From Hydrogenophaga sp. SL48 (GTDB taxonomy: Bacteria > Pseudomonadota > Gammaproteobacteria > Burkholderiales > Burkholderiaceae_C), in the NCBI RefSeq assembly GCF_021729865.1, contig NZ_CP063400.1:5369041-5433040 (forward strand): 64,000 bases of DNA, read 5' to 3'. The notes under the pieces are model-generated. The model had not been told where the DNA came from, did not search any database, and was given only the letters and a program-made list of their open reading frames with translations. The position numbers and the translations under genes are program-made. Below are positions 1 through 8,314 of this stretch, one piece after another. Each line of letters starts with the position of its first letter. The stretch's first letter is position 1.

Positions 1-925
1 GATCGGCGTGCATGAGCCGGTCGTCCCCGTTCACGAAGGCGGCCAGCGCCGGCCCTTGCGGTGTCTGCGCCAGACGCTTGCCGATCACGCCCCAGAGCCA
101 GCTGCGCTCTTCATTCGTGAGCTGCGTTTTCCAGCGCATGTGCTCCATCTCGCGCGCGGCCGCAGCGGTGTCGAGGCTGGCCAGGCGGATGATGGCCAGC
201 GTGACCAGCTCCTTGGTGCGGGGGCGGATGGCGGTGAACTTCTCATCGAGGTAACGCGCGGGGTCCACGGCGATGGCACTGACCATGCCGATCCATTCCG
301 GGTTCAACAGCGCAACGGCCTGGGTCACGACCGCGGGGCGGTTGCTTTCCATCGCCAGGCGCGCGCGCTGCCAGACCACCTCGGGCTGGAGGTGGCCGCT
401 GTCGAGAAAGGCCTTGGCCGCGGTGGCGCAACCGTCGTCGGCCTCGCGCTGCGCGTGCCAGAGTTGTGCGACCTGCCGGGCGGCTTCATCGGCCGGCTTG
501 CGGCGGGCCACGGCGTCGAGCATCAGCGCATAACACCGCACCTGCCGGTCATCGTTCATGCGGTAGCGCGGCAGCTCGGCTTCGAAATTGCCCCAGTCCC
601 GCTGCCGGCCCAGTTGCAGCAGCCAGTCGTTGCGCAAGCGGTCTTCCCAGTAGGTGCCTGCCATGCTGACCATCGCCGCACGCACCTCGTCGGGGCTGGC
701 GGTCTCCAGCCTGGCCTTGGCGTCCCAGTAGATGGCCATGGGTTCGAGCACGTGGCCGCGCACCCGGGGCAGCAGGGTGCTGAGCGCCAACGTGTTGTTG
801 CGCCGGAAGGCGTCGCGCATTTCCAGCAGGGCCGCATCGGCACTGCCTTGTGCCCAGGCGGCGCCCTGCATCAGCAGCGCGGCCATAATGGGCACAAGAC
901 CCTGTTTCAGGATCACCAGTTTCAT
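1..925 (-). CDS. Soluble lytic murein transglycosylase, N-terminal part (runs off left edge)
   Basis: The reading frame is open from ATG 925 to the window edge, giving about 308 residues. It begins with a Sec signal peptide (MKLVILKQG..., hydrophobic core, AWAQ) and continues as an all-helical region of the superhelical U-domain type seen before the catalytic SLT domain; motifs such as RNDWLLQLGRQRDW and NEERSWLWGVIGKR are typical of this family. The catalytic domain would lie outside the window, so activity cannot be checked. The family cleaves peptidoglycan glycan strands in the periplasm with release of 1,6-anhydromuropeptides. Its start lies only 9 nt from the divergent cyclo-ligase start at 935, so the two promoters must overlap the opposite coding regions. 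Confidence 0.85.
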   Translation of the reverse strand, partial: MKLVILKQGLVPIMAALLMQGAAWAQGSADAALLEMRDAFRRNNTLALSTLLPRVRGHVLEPMAIYWDAKARLETASPDEVRAAMVSMAGTYWEDRLRNDWLLQLGRQRDWGNFEAELPRYRMNDDRQVRCYALMLDAVARRKPADEAARQVAQLWHAQREADDGCATAAKAFLDSGHLQPEVVWQRARLAMESNRPAVVTQAVALLNPEWIGMVSAIAVDPARYLDEKFTAIRPRTKELVTLAIIRLASLDTAAAAREMEHMRWKTQLTNEERSWLWGVIGKRLAQTPQGPALAAFVNGDDRLMHAD

Positions 926-934
926 GCGGCGATT

Positions 935-1567
935 ATGGACAACAAAGACGTTCAACCTGCAACCGTTCGGCCTTTGGATGGGCCCAAACCCGCTTGGCGC
1001 AAACAACTGATCGAGAAGCGCCAGAACCTGGCCGACCGGGCCTGGCGCAACGACCTGTTGCAGCGCGTGATGCGCGTCTGGTTGATCCACCGGCCCGACG
1101 CGGTGATCGGCGCCTACTGGCCCATCAAGGGCGAGTTCGACCCGCTGCCGGCGCTGTTCCGCTGGCAGGAGGCGGGGCTCGAAGAAGACGCCCAGGGCGC
1201 CCAGAAGCACCGCCGCATCGGGCTGCCGGTGGTCAACAAAATTGATAAGACGCTCACCTTCTACAGCTGGTTCCCAGGCTGCCCGATGGAAGAAGACGCC
1301 TACGGCATCCCGAAGCCGAAAGACACCGAGATCATCGAGCCCACGCTCATCTTCGTGCCCTGCGTGGGCTATGGCCCGGGTGGCTACCGGCTGGGCTACG
1401 GTGGCGGTTTCTACGACCGCACGCTGGCCTCGCTGAGCCCCAAGCCCTTCACCGTGGGCCTGGGTTACGACTTCTCCTACCTGCCCGACCTGATGCCCGA
1501 GTCGCACGACGTGCCGCTGGACGCGATCCTGGCCGACACCGGGGTGATGTGGCCCGTGAGCGGGTGA
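935..1567 (+). CDS. fau: 5-formyltetrahydrofolate cyclo-ligase
   Basis: This 210-residue protein matches the cyclo-ligase family: an N-terminal basic helix region (WRKQLIEKRQNL), the substrate/ATP-binding stretch YWPIKGEFDP, and the C-terminal signature GPGGYRLGYGGGFYDRTLA. The enzyme converts 5-formyl-THF to 5,10-methenyl-THF using ATP in the cytoplasm. The ATG at 935 is chosen because homology begins soon after it; the frame continues upstream across the antisense transglycosylase gene, which is only shadow coding. It is followed 4 nt later by an alpha/beta-hydrolase gene and is probably co-transcribed with it. Confidence 0.92.
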   Translation: MDNKDVQPATVRPLDGPKPAWRKQLIEKRQNLADRAWRNDLLQRVMRVWLIHRPDAVIGAYWPIKGEFDPLPALFRWQEAGLEEDAQGAQKHRRIGLPVVNKIDKTLTFYSWFPGCPMEEDAYGIPKPKDTEIIEPTLIFVPCVGYGPGGYRLGYGGGFYDRTLASLSPKPFTVGLGYDFSYLPDLMPESHDVPLDAILADTGVMWPVSG

Positions 1568-1571
1568 CGCG

Positions 1572-2732
1572 GTGAGCGGACTGACGCACCAGTGGGTGCA
1601 CATCGCCTACCGCGAAACCAGCGCCTTCACCGAAACCTACGGTTTTTCCGGCAGCCAGGGCGCGGTCAACCTCGAAGGCCTGCTGATCAGCGCGCCCGGC
1701 GCCTCGCGCGAGGTGGTGTTCCTGATGATGCACCCCAGCTCCACGCTGCAGCTGCTCCCCTTGCCCCCCGCGCTGGCCGCGGCCGGTTACCCGGTGCTGT
1801 GCATGGGCAGCCGCTACGCCAAGAACGACACGGCGCTGATCATGGAGAAGGTGGTGCTGGACATGGGCGCCTGCGTGCGCCACGCCAAAGAGGTGCTGGG
1901 TTTTGAGCGCGTGATCCTCATGGGCTGGTCGGGCGGCGGGTCGCTGGCGCTGTTCTACCAGTCGCAGGCCGAGCACCCGACCATCACCCAGACACCGGCG
2001 GGCGACCCGGTGGACATCGTGGGTGCGGGCCTGATCCCGGCCGATGGTGTGGTGCTGGAGGCCGCGCACCGTTCGCGCGCCCAGTGCCTGCGCGACTGGA
2101 TCGACCCGTCCGTGATCGACGAGGCCGACCCGGACCAGCGCAATCCCTCCTTCGATCTGTATGCGCCGTCACTGCCCTTCAGCGCGCCGTACCCGGCCGA
2201 CTGGCTGGCGGCCTACCGCGCGGCCCAGCTCGCGCGCCTGCGGCGCATCACGGACCGCGTGAAAGAAACCCTGGACGAGCTGCGGCGCCGGGGCGGTGCC
2301 GAGCTGGAGCGCGGTTTTGTCACCCACCGCACCCTGGCCGACCCGCGTTTCCTTGACGGCTCCATCGACCCCAACGGCCGCCCCGTGGGCCGCTGTTACC
2401 TCGGGGTGCCGGAGACCGTGAACAGCGGACCGGTGGGCATGGCGCGTTTCTCGACGCTGCGCTCCTGGCTCTCGCAGTGGTCCATTGACGACTCGCGCGC
2501 CGATGGCGAGGCCTGCGCGCGCCAGGTCAGCGTGCCGCTGCTGGCCATCGAACACGGCGCGGACGATGCCGTGCCGCAGCCCGACATCGGCCTCATGTTT
2601 GCCGCGGCCGGCAGCGCTGACAAGGAGATGCACGTGATCCCCGGCGCCAACCACTACTTCCAGGGCCAGCCGGTGCCCTTGCAGGCGTCGGTGCTGCTGG
2701 TGAGCGACTGGGTGGCACGCCAGCTGGGGTGA
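1572..2732 (+). CDS. Alpha/beta-hydrolase family protein
   Basis: This 386-residue protein starts at GTG 1572, 4 nt after the cyclo-ligase stop. The nucleophile elbow GWSGGGS (about residue 118) marks an alpha/beta-hydrolase. A late acidic segment (EHGADDAVPQ) and a C-terminal histidine in GANHYFQGQ complete a plausible Ser-Asp-His triad. A region rich in Arg and Glu between the elbow and the acid looks like a long helical lid. Substrate is unknown; the protein has no signal peptide, so it is probably cytoplasmic. Confidence 0.75.
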   Translation: MSGLTHQWVHIAYRETSAFTETYGFSGSQGAVNLEGLLISAPGASREVVFLMMHPSSTLQLLPLPPALAAAGYPVLCMGSRYAKNDTALIMEKVVLDMGACVRHAKEVLGFERVILMGWSGGGSLALFYQSQAEHPTITQTPAGDPVDIVGAGLIPADGVVLEAAHRSRAQCLRDWIDPSVIDEADPDQRNPSFDLYAPSLPFSAPYPADWLAAYRAAQLARLRRITDRVKETLDELRRRGGAELERGFVTHRTLADPRFLDGSIDPNGRPVGRCYLGVPETVNSGPVGMARFSTLRSWLSQWSIDDSRADGEACARQVSVPLLAIEHGADDAVPQPDIGLMFAAAGSADKEMHVIPGANHYFQGQPVPLQASVLLVSDWVARQLG

Positions 2733-2757
2733 CGGCCGGGCGGTGAGGGCGCCGCCG

Positions 2758-4131
2758 TCAGGCGGGCGCTGGCGCGGCCTGGGTCGCGGGCAGTTCGGCG
2801 GTGATGGTGGTGCCGTGCCCCGGCGCGCTGAAGACCGTCAAGCGCCCGCCGTGCGATTCCATGCGCACCCGCATGCCGCTCAGACCGTGGCGCCCGTGGG
2901 GAACCCGGGCGGGAGAAAAGCCCTGCCCGTCGTCCTGAACCGAGAGCTGCACCGCCGGGCCGAGCTGTTTCAACCGCACCTGCACCCGGGCGCACTGCGC
3001 GTATTTGCCGATGTTGGTCAGCGATTCCTGCGCGACCCTGAACAGGGTCAGCTCGGCACCGCGGTCCACGGCGACGGGCTGCAGCTCGGTCTCCACCGGT
3101 TTGCCCAGCACGCCGGCCATGTCGCGGCACAACATGTCCAGCGCCGGCACGAGCCCCAGCTGGTCCAGCGACGAGGGGCGCAGGTTTTCGATGATGCGGC
3201 GCTTGATCGCGATGCCCTCGTTGAGGCGTGATTCCACCGACGCCAGGCGCTCGGTGGCCTTCTCCGGCATGTCGGGCAGGCGGCGCAACCGGGCAAACTC
3301 CAGTTTCATCGCGGTCAGCAACCCACCCATCTCGTCGTGCAGTTCGCGCGCGACGTGGGCCCTTTCGTCTTCCCGGGCGTTGACCAGGTGGGTGGCCATC
3401 TCGGTGAGTTCGGCGGTCCGCTCTTTCACCCGGTCGGCCAGCAGCAGCCGCTCCCGGGCCAGCTTGCGGTCTTCCTCGCGCAACAGGTGCTGGAAGTAAA
3501 ACAGCGCCAGCGCGGTGGCCAGCGCCAGCAGGTGGATGGCCAGCCGGTTCAGCGACAGCGCCCGGTACAGCGAATACCGGGCGTTCTCCTGGATGGCGCC
3601 CGACTTCTGCAGCACCAGATCGAACTCCTCGCGCAACTCGTTCCGGCGTGTGCGCGTGACGGCACTGACAGACGCGGCGATGGCCTTCGCGGTGTCGCCG
3701 CGCTCAAACGCCTCTACCCAGGCGTCGGTGCCGCGCACGTGATCCGCCAGAAGCCGTTCCACCCGTTCGAGCGAGATGGTGTGGTCGGGGTCCATCTGGC
3801 GCACCAGCGCGACAGCGTCATTTTTCAGGCTGTCCAGGCGCTGGAGCGTCTCCCGGTACTTGGCGAGCTCCTGCGGGGCCTTCGACATGAGGTACGACCG
3901 GGCGTGCAGGTCCGTGTCCGTCAGGGCCTGCAGCGCTTCGGCCGACCGGATGCGTGCGTCGGTGAGGGCAATGCCGCTGGACAAGGTGCGATGGGAGTGC
4001 TGGTAGGTGGACTCGTTGATCCCCATGGCCGCCACACCCACCACCACCACGACCGGCATCAGGTAGCGGCCGCGCGCCACCCATTCGATGGTGGAGCGCA
4101 GTTTTCCGGGTGCGGTGTCTTCCAAGCTCAT
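2758..4131 (-). CDS. Sensor histidine kinase, CHASE3-like sensor, HisKA_3/NarL type
   Basis: A 457-residue membrane kinase. An N-terminal transmembrane segment (YLMPVVVVVGVAAMGI) is followed by a helical periplasmic region of CHASE3 character (LTDTDLHARSYLM..., LERVERLLADHV), a second membrane segment (IHLLALATALALFYF), a coiled coil, the dimerisation/phosphoacceptor motif AREDERAHVARELHDEMGGLL (His in RELHDE), and an HATPase domain with ESLTNIGKYA and DDGQGF boxes. It should autophosphorylate and signal to a LuxR/NarL-type regulator; candidates are the regulators at 4195 and 5689. ATG 4131 is preferred to the longer GTG frame, but no strong ribosome site is seen for either. Confidence 0.85.
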   Translation of the reverse strand: MSLEDTAPGKLRSTIEWVARGRYLMPVVVVVGVAAMGINESTYQHSHRTLSSGIALTDARIRSAEALQALTDTDLHARSYLMSKAPQELAKYRETLQRLDSLKNDAVALVRQMDPDHTISLERVERLLADHVRGTDAWVEAFERGDTAKAIAASVSAVTRTRRNELREEFDLVLQKSGAIQENARYSLYRALSLNRLAIHLLALATALALFYFQHLLREEDRKLARERLLLADRVKERTAELTEMATHLVNAREDERAHVARELHDEMGGLLTAMKLEFARLRRLPDMPEKATERLASVESRLNEGIAIKRRIIENLRPSSLDQLGLVPALDMLCRDMAGVLGKPVETELQPVAVDRGAELTLFRVAQESLTNIGKYAQCARVQVRLKQLGPAVQLSVQDDGQGFSPARVPHGRHGLSGMRVRMESHGGRLTVFSAPGHGTTITAELPATQAAPAPA

Positions 4132-4194
4132 GATCGGGGCCGGCCTGCCAGGGTGATGGGGGTGCAAGGGTAGCTCACCGGGGCGAGGCTGCGA

Positions 4195-4572
4195 TCAGGC
4201 GCTGGGCATGCCTTCGCAGTAGGTGATCAGTTCGTCGAGTTCCCGTGATTTGTCGAAGAGCCGGTCGGCGCCGAGGGCCGCGCAGCGCTGTCGCATGTCG
4301 GGAGAGGGGTAGTTGGTCAGCACCACACGGCGCATCGGCAGGTTCAGCGCCTGCGCGCGCGCCAGCACCCCCAGGCCACTTCCCGAGGCGAGGAAGATGT
4401 CCACGATGACCAGGTCGAGGTCTTCCTTGCGCTGCTCCAGTTCCCGAACCGCGTCGGCCTCGGTGCGCGCAGTACCGACCACGCGCACCGGCGTCAATTC
4501 CTCCAGGGTGGTGACCAGGTCTTTCAGGATGACGGGGTTGTCCTCCACGATGAAGGCGCGAACAGGGGACAT
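4195..4572 (-). CDS. Stand-alone receiver-domain response regulator
   Basis: This 125-residue protein is one receiver domain with no output domain: acidic pocket FIVEDNP, phospho-acceptor Asp in LVIVDIFLASGSG, and a Lys in LFDKSRELD. Such proteins work as phosphate relays or bind partners directly. It lies upstream of the histidine kinase on the same strand (about 60 nt apart) and is probably its partner. Confidence 0.85.
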   Translation of the reverse strand: MSPVRAFIVEDNPVILKDLVTTLEELTPVRVVGTARTEADAVRELEQRKEDLDLVIVDIFLASGSGLGVLARAQALNLPMRRVVLTNYPSPDMRQRCAALGADRLFDKSRELDELITYCEGMPSA

Positions 4573-4610
4573 GGTCGTGGGTCGTCGGCAGCAGTCAGGG
4601 TGAGTTGGCG

Positions 4611-5042
4611 CTACGGCTTCTTGACCAGGGTGAGGTGGTTCTTCACGTCCACCACGCCCGTCACCGCCTTGACCAGGGTGGTGGCCCGGTTGATGGCCTC
4701 TGCGCTGGGCGCGGGGCCGTACAGCGAGACCACCGCGTTGGTCGTGTCGACGCTGATGGCCCGCGCACTCAGCTCGGCGTCGGCCGCCAGCGTGCCTTTG
4801 ACGCGTGCCGTGATGGTCAGGTCTGCAGACGAAGCGGACATCGCGTTGACGGCACTGACCGCGTTGTCCTTGACCTCGATCGCGACTTCCTTTGATTTTT
4901 CAATCGCACTGTCGACCCTCTGGCCGACGGTGGGGGGTGGGGCGGGCGCCGTCTGGGCGCATGCGCCGAGGCTGGTCAAGGCCGCGACGGCAAAGGTCGC
5001 GAGCGCGGTGCGCGACACAGGAAAGTGGGCGTGTGTGGACAT
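4611..5042 (-). CDS. BON-domain lipoprotein
   Basis: 143 residues with a lipoprotein signal peptide (ALATFAVAALTSLGAC, lipobox LGAC) followed by a Pro-rich linker and a BON domain (ITARVKGTLAADAELSARAI..., VVSLYGPAPS..., VTGVVDVKNHL). BON proteins bind the envelope and are commonly induced by osmotic or envelope stress. The start at 5042 is fixed by the signal peptide; the open frame upstream overlaps the CsbD gene antisense-free but is not coding. It sits between a response regulator and a CsbD gene on the same strand. Confidence 0.85.
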   Translation of the reverse strand: MSTHAHFPVSRTALATFAVAALTSLGACAQTAPAPPPTVGQRVDSAIEKSKEVAIEVKDNAVSAVNAMSASSADLTITARVKGTLAADAELSARAISVDTTNAVVSLYGPAPSAEAINRATTLVKAVTGVVDVKNHLTLVKKP

Positions 5043-5196
5043 GGTGTGAAGCCTTGGTGAACGACATCGCGACCGCGTGGGGCGTTTGAAACACAGTGTA
5101 TCGGTGGCGCTGTCATGGGGTTGTAGGACATGGCTGACAACACCGGGGCTCGCGTGAGCGCCTGGCGCGTCAGCCGGCGGGTTCAGCGGCGGGTCA

Positions 5197-5418
5197 TCAG
5201 GGTTTTTTGAACCAGTCGTCGCTCGCGCGGCTTTCCCAGTCGGCCACCTGTTTTTCGGCTTCGTCCTTGGCGCAGCCGTAGCGCTCCTGGATCTTGCCGG
5301 TGAGCTGTTCGCGTTTGCCGGCCACGACGTTCCAGTCGTCGTCGGTGAGCTTGCCCCATTGTTCGATGGCCTTGCCCTTGAGTTGTTTCCAGTTGCCTTC
5401 AATGCGGTCCCAGTTCAT
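5197..5418 (-). CDS. CsbD family stress protein
   Basis: A 73-residue protein starting MNWDRIEGNWKQLKGK, the hallmark of the CsbD family, with LTDDDWNVVAGKREQL and a C-terminal WFKKP. Homologues are small abundant proteins induced by general stress; biochemical role is unknown. A ribosome site (aaggagc) precedes the ATG at 5418. Confidence 0.92.
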   Translation of the reverse strand: MNWDRIEGNWKQLKGKAIEQWGKLTDDDWNVVAGKREQLTGKIQERYGCAKDEAEKQVADWESRASDDWFKKP

Positions 5419-5688
5419 GGTGATGCTCCTTCGTCAGTGGTGTTGCGGGCCCCCGTGGGAGCCCCCGGAAAACAGCGGCGAGCGGTGTCGCCGGGCTGTG
5501 TAGAAACTGTAGTTTTTTGAACGGTCAGCCGGTGTCGGTGCGCACAGCGTTGGCCTGTAGGACAGCGTGCCGTCGGTGCGTCGGTTCGGAGCCGACCCGG
5601 GGCGCGTCCTCCCACCGGGCAGGCACCGCATTCCCGCGTTACAGTGCGCCTTTCCGCGCCGCGGGCGCACCAGACACGGAGGCACGGG

Positions 5689-6321
5689 ATGATTCGAGTG
5701 GGGATCGTGGACGACCACAAAATCGTGCGCGCGGGGCTCAAGCAGTTCCTGTCCGAGCACGTGGACCTGCGCGTGACTGGGGAGGCCGGCAACGGGGTCG
5801 AGGCGCTCGAACTGGCCCGCCAGGGCGAGGTGGATGTGTTGCTGCTCGACCTCTCCATGCCCGAACAGGGCGGTGTCGATGCGCTCAAGGCCATCAAGGC
5901 GCGGGCGCCCGAGCTGCCCGTGCTCATCCTCAGCGGGTTTCCCGAAACCCACTACGCCATCACCCTGCTGCGCCAGGGCGCCAGCGGTTATCTCAACAAG
6001 GAGTGCGACCCCGAAGAGATCGTGCAGGCGATCCGCACGGTGTCGATGGGGCGCAAGTACATCAGCCAGGCCGTGGCCACGCTGCTGGCCGAAGGCGTGG
6101 CCGGCGGGCTGGAGCGGCCGGCCCACGAGCTGTTGTCCGAGCGCGAGCTGCAGGTGTTTCTGCGCCTGGCCAAGGGCGAGACCATCGGCAGCATGGCCGA
6201 GGCCATGTTCCTCAGCGTCAAGACGGTCAGCACCTACCGCACGAGGGTGCTGGAGAAGCTCAAGCTCGGCAGCAACAGCGAGCTCACCTACTACGCCATG
6301 ACCCATGGCCTGATCCAGTAG
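5689..6321 (+). CDS. LuxR/NarL-family response regulator
   Basis: 210 residues: an N-terminal receiver domain (VGIVDDHKIVRAGLK, phospho-acceptor Asp in LLLDLSMPEQ, Lys in YLNKECDP) and a C-terminal LuxR helix-turn-helix (LSERELQVFLRLAKGETIGSMA..., SVKTVSTYRTRVLEKL). ATG 5689 is chosen because a GGAG site lies 6-10 nt upstream and the receiver fold starts here; the longer open frame is not supported. It is divergent from the CsbD/BON genes and close to the kinase, so it may regulate the surrounding stress genes. Confidence 0.92.
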   Translation: MIRVGIVDDHKIVRAGLKQFLSEHVDLRVTGEAGNGVEALELARQGEVDVLLLDLSMPEQGGVDALKAIKARAPELPVLILSGFPETHYAITLLRQGASGYLNKECDPEEIVQAIRTVSMGRKYISQAVATLLAEGVAGGLERPAHELLSERELQVFLRLAKGETIGSMAEAMFLSVKTVSTYRTRVLEKLKLGSNSELTYYAMTHGLIQ

Positions 6322-6354
6322 GCCGCTGCCTGCCCCTGCAGAGGGGCTGACGCG

Positions 6355-6954
6355 CTAAGGGGTTTCGCCCGGGGGCGGCGGTGCGGTGGCGTCCGCCTCG
6401 CGGTCCTGCGCGCGTTGGGCCTGTTGGCCCAGGTCGCTGATCCAGGCCGCGAGCGCCCCGGCCACGGCCATCTGCACCGAGGCGTGTCCCAATTGCGACC
6501 AGAGCATGCCCCCCAGATTGGCGCGCCACGGCGCCCAGCGGTTCCTGGCCGCTCCGAAGACCCAGGGCGTGAGGCTCACCAGCGCCGCGCCCACCGCTGC
6601 ACCGGCCGCCAGCGCGGCCCAGGGGTGACGGCGCACGATGGGGTTGACCTGTTGCGCCACGGCGGACGCCACCAGCTCCGCCGGTGCGTGCCAGGGCTGC
6701 CGTCGCCACCACCGCCGTGCCAGCGTCTGGGCGGCGCCGAAGAGCCCGAGTCCCACGCCGTGCCGCCTCATGCGTGCGGCGAACGAGGCGGCCGGGAATG
6801 CGCTGGTGCCGTGAGCGGTGGCGCCTTGCACAGGGGCGCTCCCGCAGTGGGAAGGCTCTTCGGGCGACAAGGCCAGGATCAACCGGGTGCGGGACGCCTC
6901 GATCCGCGCGAGCGCTGCGGCCTTGCGCTGTGGCTGTGGCAGCGGGAGGTTCAT
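6355..6954 (-). CDS. Conserved hypothetical protein with glycine-zipper-like membrane segment
   Basis: A 199-residue protein. The N-terminus is Arg/Ala-rich and probably cytoplasmic; the middle has RRHPWAALAAGAAVGAALVSLTPWV, a transmembrane stretch with small-residue repeats; a second short hydrophobic stretch (VQMAVAGALAAWISDL) follows. The start overlaps the stop of the holin-like gene by 4 nt, so the two are translationally coupled. I do not recognise a named family, although the arrangement (holin-like protein plus partner) is common beside DUF883/YqjD-type genes. Confidence 0.65.
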   Translation of the reverse strand: MNLPLPQPQRKAAALARIEASRTRLILALSPEEPSHCGSAPVQGATAHGTSAFPAASFAARMRRHGVGLGLFGAAQTLARRWWRRQPWHAPAELVASAVAQQVNPIVRRHPWAALAAGAAVGAALVSLTPWVFGAARNRWAPWRANLGGMLWSQLGHASVQMAVAGALAAWISDLGQQAQRAQDREADATAPPPPGETP

Positions 6955-7334
6955 TCGTCGCCCAGGATTTTCAGCGTGGCCATGTCCTGAGCCCATTGCG
7001 CGCGCAGGGACTCGAACGCTGGAGGCTCGCGGCGCGTGGCCGCGATCCATGCCAACAGGGCCGCGCCCAGCAGCGGCACCGCCGGCACGGCCCACAGGAG
7101 CCAGGGCATGGGCATGGACGCCAGCGGAAGCACCGCCCACAGCAGCAGCGAGGTGCCCATCAGCATCAGGCCGACCAGGCCCAGCACGGCGGTGGTCACC
7201 CAGATCAGGGCGCGCGATTTCAGTTGTCCCGTCACACCCTGCCACTCGGCCATGGCGAGGTCGACGTAGGCGTCAGCGTGCTCGGTGAGCAGGCCGGGCT
7301 GCTGGGCCAGGGAGATGAAAAGGGGGTGGATCAC
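6951..7334 (-). CDS. Phage-holin-like family membrane protein (YqjE-like)
   Basis: 127 residues with a soluble N-terminal helix, two strong transmembrane segments (ALIWVTTAVLGLVGLMLMG and PWLLWAVPAVPLLGAALLAW) and a short cytoplasmic tail ending in MATLKILGDE. This matches the putative actinobacterial/YqjE holin superfamily, which in Proteobacteria sits next to YqjD-type ribosome/membrane proteins, as here (gene at 7424). No prophage genes surround it, so a lytic role is unlikely. Confidence 0.75.
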   Translation of the reverse strand: MIHPLFISLAQQPGLLTEHADAYVDLAMAEWQGVTGQLKSRALIWVTTAVLGLVGLMLMGTSLLLWAVLPLASMPMPWLLWAVPAVPLLGAALLAWIAATRREPPAFESLRAQWAQDMATLKILGDE

Positions 7335-7379
7335 GGCAGGCGCGCTTTCTTGCAGGCAGGGTCTTCAACACACCGCTGC

Positions 7380-7407
7380 GAGACCACCCGCCGAAGCGGG
7401 TGGTCTC
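7380..7407. terminator. Strong stem-loop without a clear U tract
   Basis: A perfect 12-bp inverted repeat (gagaccacccgc / gcgggtggtctc) with a CGAA loop, between the stop of the gene at 7424 and the start of the gene at 7334. It is well placed to terminate or attenuate leftward transcription, but neither side has a T-rich run. Confidence 0.5.
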
Positions 7408-7423
7408 GCAGGGGGCGGTTGTT

Positions 7424-7846
7424 TCAATGGTGGCTGGCGCGGTTGCGGGTGGCCCAGCTGATCGCCAGCGTCACCGCGGCGCCAGCGGCCATGGCGATCA
7501 GCAGCGCCTTCGTGGGCTCCCGGCGCACGTAGCTGGCGGTCTGGTCGTTCAGCTGATGCGCCTTGTCGGCCACCGCGGCGCGCGCAGCCCGGGCCTTCTC
7601 GATCCCGGCGCGGGCCAGCTCTTCGGCGGAGGTGGCGGCGCGGGAGATCGTCGCCGGAATGGCGTCGCGCAGCTGGTGGATGCCGGCCTGGACGGCTTTT
7701 TCGGTTTCGGCGGTGGCTCGCTGGGCTTCGTTCATCAGGTCGTCGGCCTTGCCGACGACCCGGGACGCAGCGACTTCGGCCACGCGGGCGCCGGTGTCCA
7801 CCATGTCCTGGGCGGCGGCGGTGATGTGTTGGGTGGTGGCATTCAT
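7424..7846 (-). CDS. DUF883/YqjD-like tail-anchored protein
   Basis: 140 residues, mostly amphipathic helix rich in Ala, Glu and Arg, with a single C-terminal transmembrane segment after a YVRREPTKALLIAMAAG motif. This matches the YqjD/ElaB/DUF883 pattern of inner-membrane anchored, ribosome-associated stationary-phase proteins. Start ATG 7846 has gagccc-type upstream purines. Neighbours (holin-like, DUF1328, CsbD) support a stress-response setting. Confidence 0.75.
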   Translation of the reverse strand: MNATTQHITAAAQDMVDTGARVAEVAASRVVGKADDLMNEAQRATAETEKAVQAGIHQLRDAIPATISRAATSAEELARAGIEKARAARAAVADKAHQLNDQTASYVRREPTKALLIAMAAGAAVTLAISWATRNRASHH

Positions 7847-7911
7847 CTTGGGCTCCTTGAGTGAGTGAAGGGTGAGGGTGGGCGGTGAGTGGGCCGGCGT
7901 CGGTGCCGTGT

Positions 7912-8073
7912 TCAGCGCTTGAGCCAGCCGAACAGGAAACTGACGACGGCCATCACCAGGAAGACCACGAACAGGATCTTGGCGATGCCGGCGGCGCTGG
8001 CGGCGATGCCGCCAAAGCCCAACACCGCTGCGATCAGCGCGACAACCAGAAAGACAACGGCGTAGTGCAACAT
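7912..8073 (-). CDS. DUF1328 family small membrane protein
   Basis: A 53-residue protein, too short for most gene finders' long-ORF lists. It starts [20 protein letters not shown] and has two hydrophobic helices with [15 protein letters not shown] between, the standard DUF1328 (YtjA-like) layout. A GGAGTTGTCC stretch lies upstream of ATG 8073. Function is unknown; homologues are often stress-induced. Confidence 0.85.
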   Translation of the reverse strand: MLHYAVVFLVVALIAAVLGFGGIAASAAGIAKILFVVFLVMAVVSFLFGWLKR

Positions 8074-8224
8074 GGACAACTCCTGAATCCCCCCGGTGGG
8101 GTGGTGGGCTTCGCAACGCCTGTCGCTGCGATGAATGAAGTCTATGGACGCGCTGTCCTTCACGGTGTCGGTCAATCCCACGGGTTGGCGTAGGACTGGG
8201 CCGACAGGGCGTCCCTGAGCGTGG

Positions 8225-8312
8225 GGGCTCAGCGATCCACCGCCGGGCCGCCCCAAGGCGGATCAGCCCCCTCGGGGGGCAGCGACCCGCGCAGCGGCGG
8301 AGCGTGGGGGCT
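8225..8312. repeat. Dispersed GC-rich intergenic repeat, copy 1
   Basis: Contains gccgggccgccccaaggc, ccccctcggggggcagc and gcgcagcggcggagcgtggg; closely related stretches recur at 11892-12105, 13733-13826, 14290-14390, 19465-19553 and 21950-22051. The copy ends 2 nt from the stop codon of the leftward permease gene at 8315. Confidence 0.8.
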
Positions 8313-8314
8313 CA

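Noticed and set aside
8..934. Long rightward open frame covering the first 900 nt
   Set aside because: It is antisense to the transglycosylase gene, low-complexity (His/Gly/Gln-rich) and joins the cyclo-ligase only because high GC removes stops.
6951..7334. Prophage signal from the holin-like gene
   Set aside because: No lysin, terminase, capsid or tail genes around; the YqjE-like family occurs on chromosomes beside YqjD-type genes.
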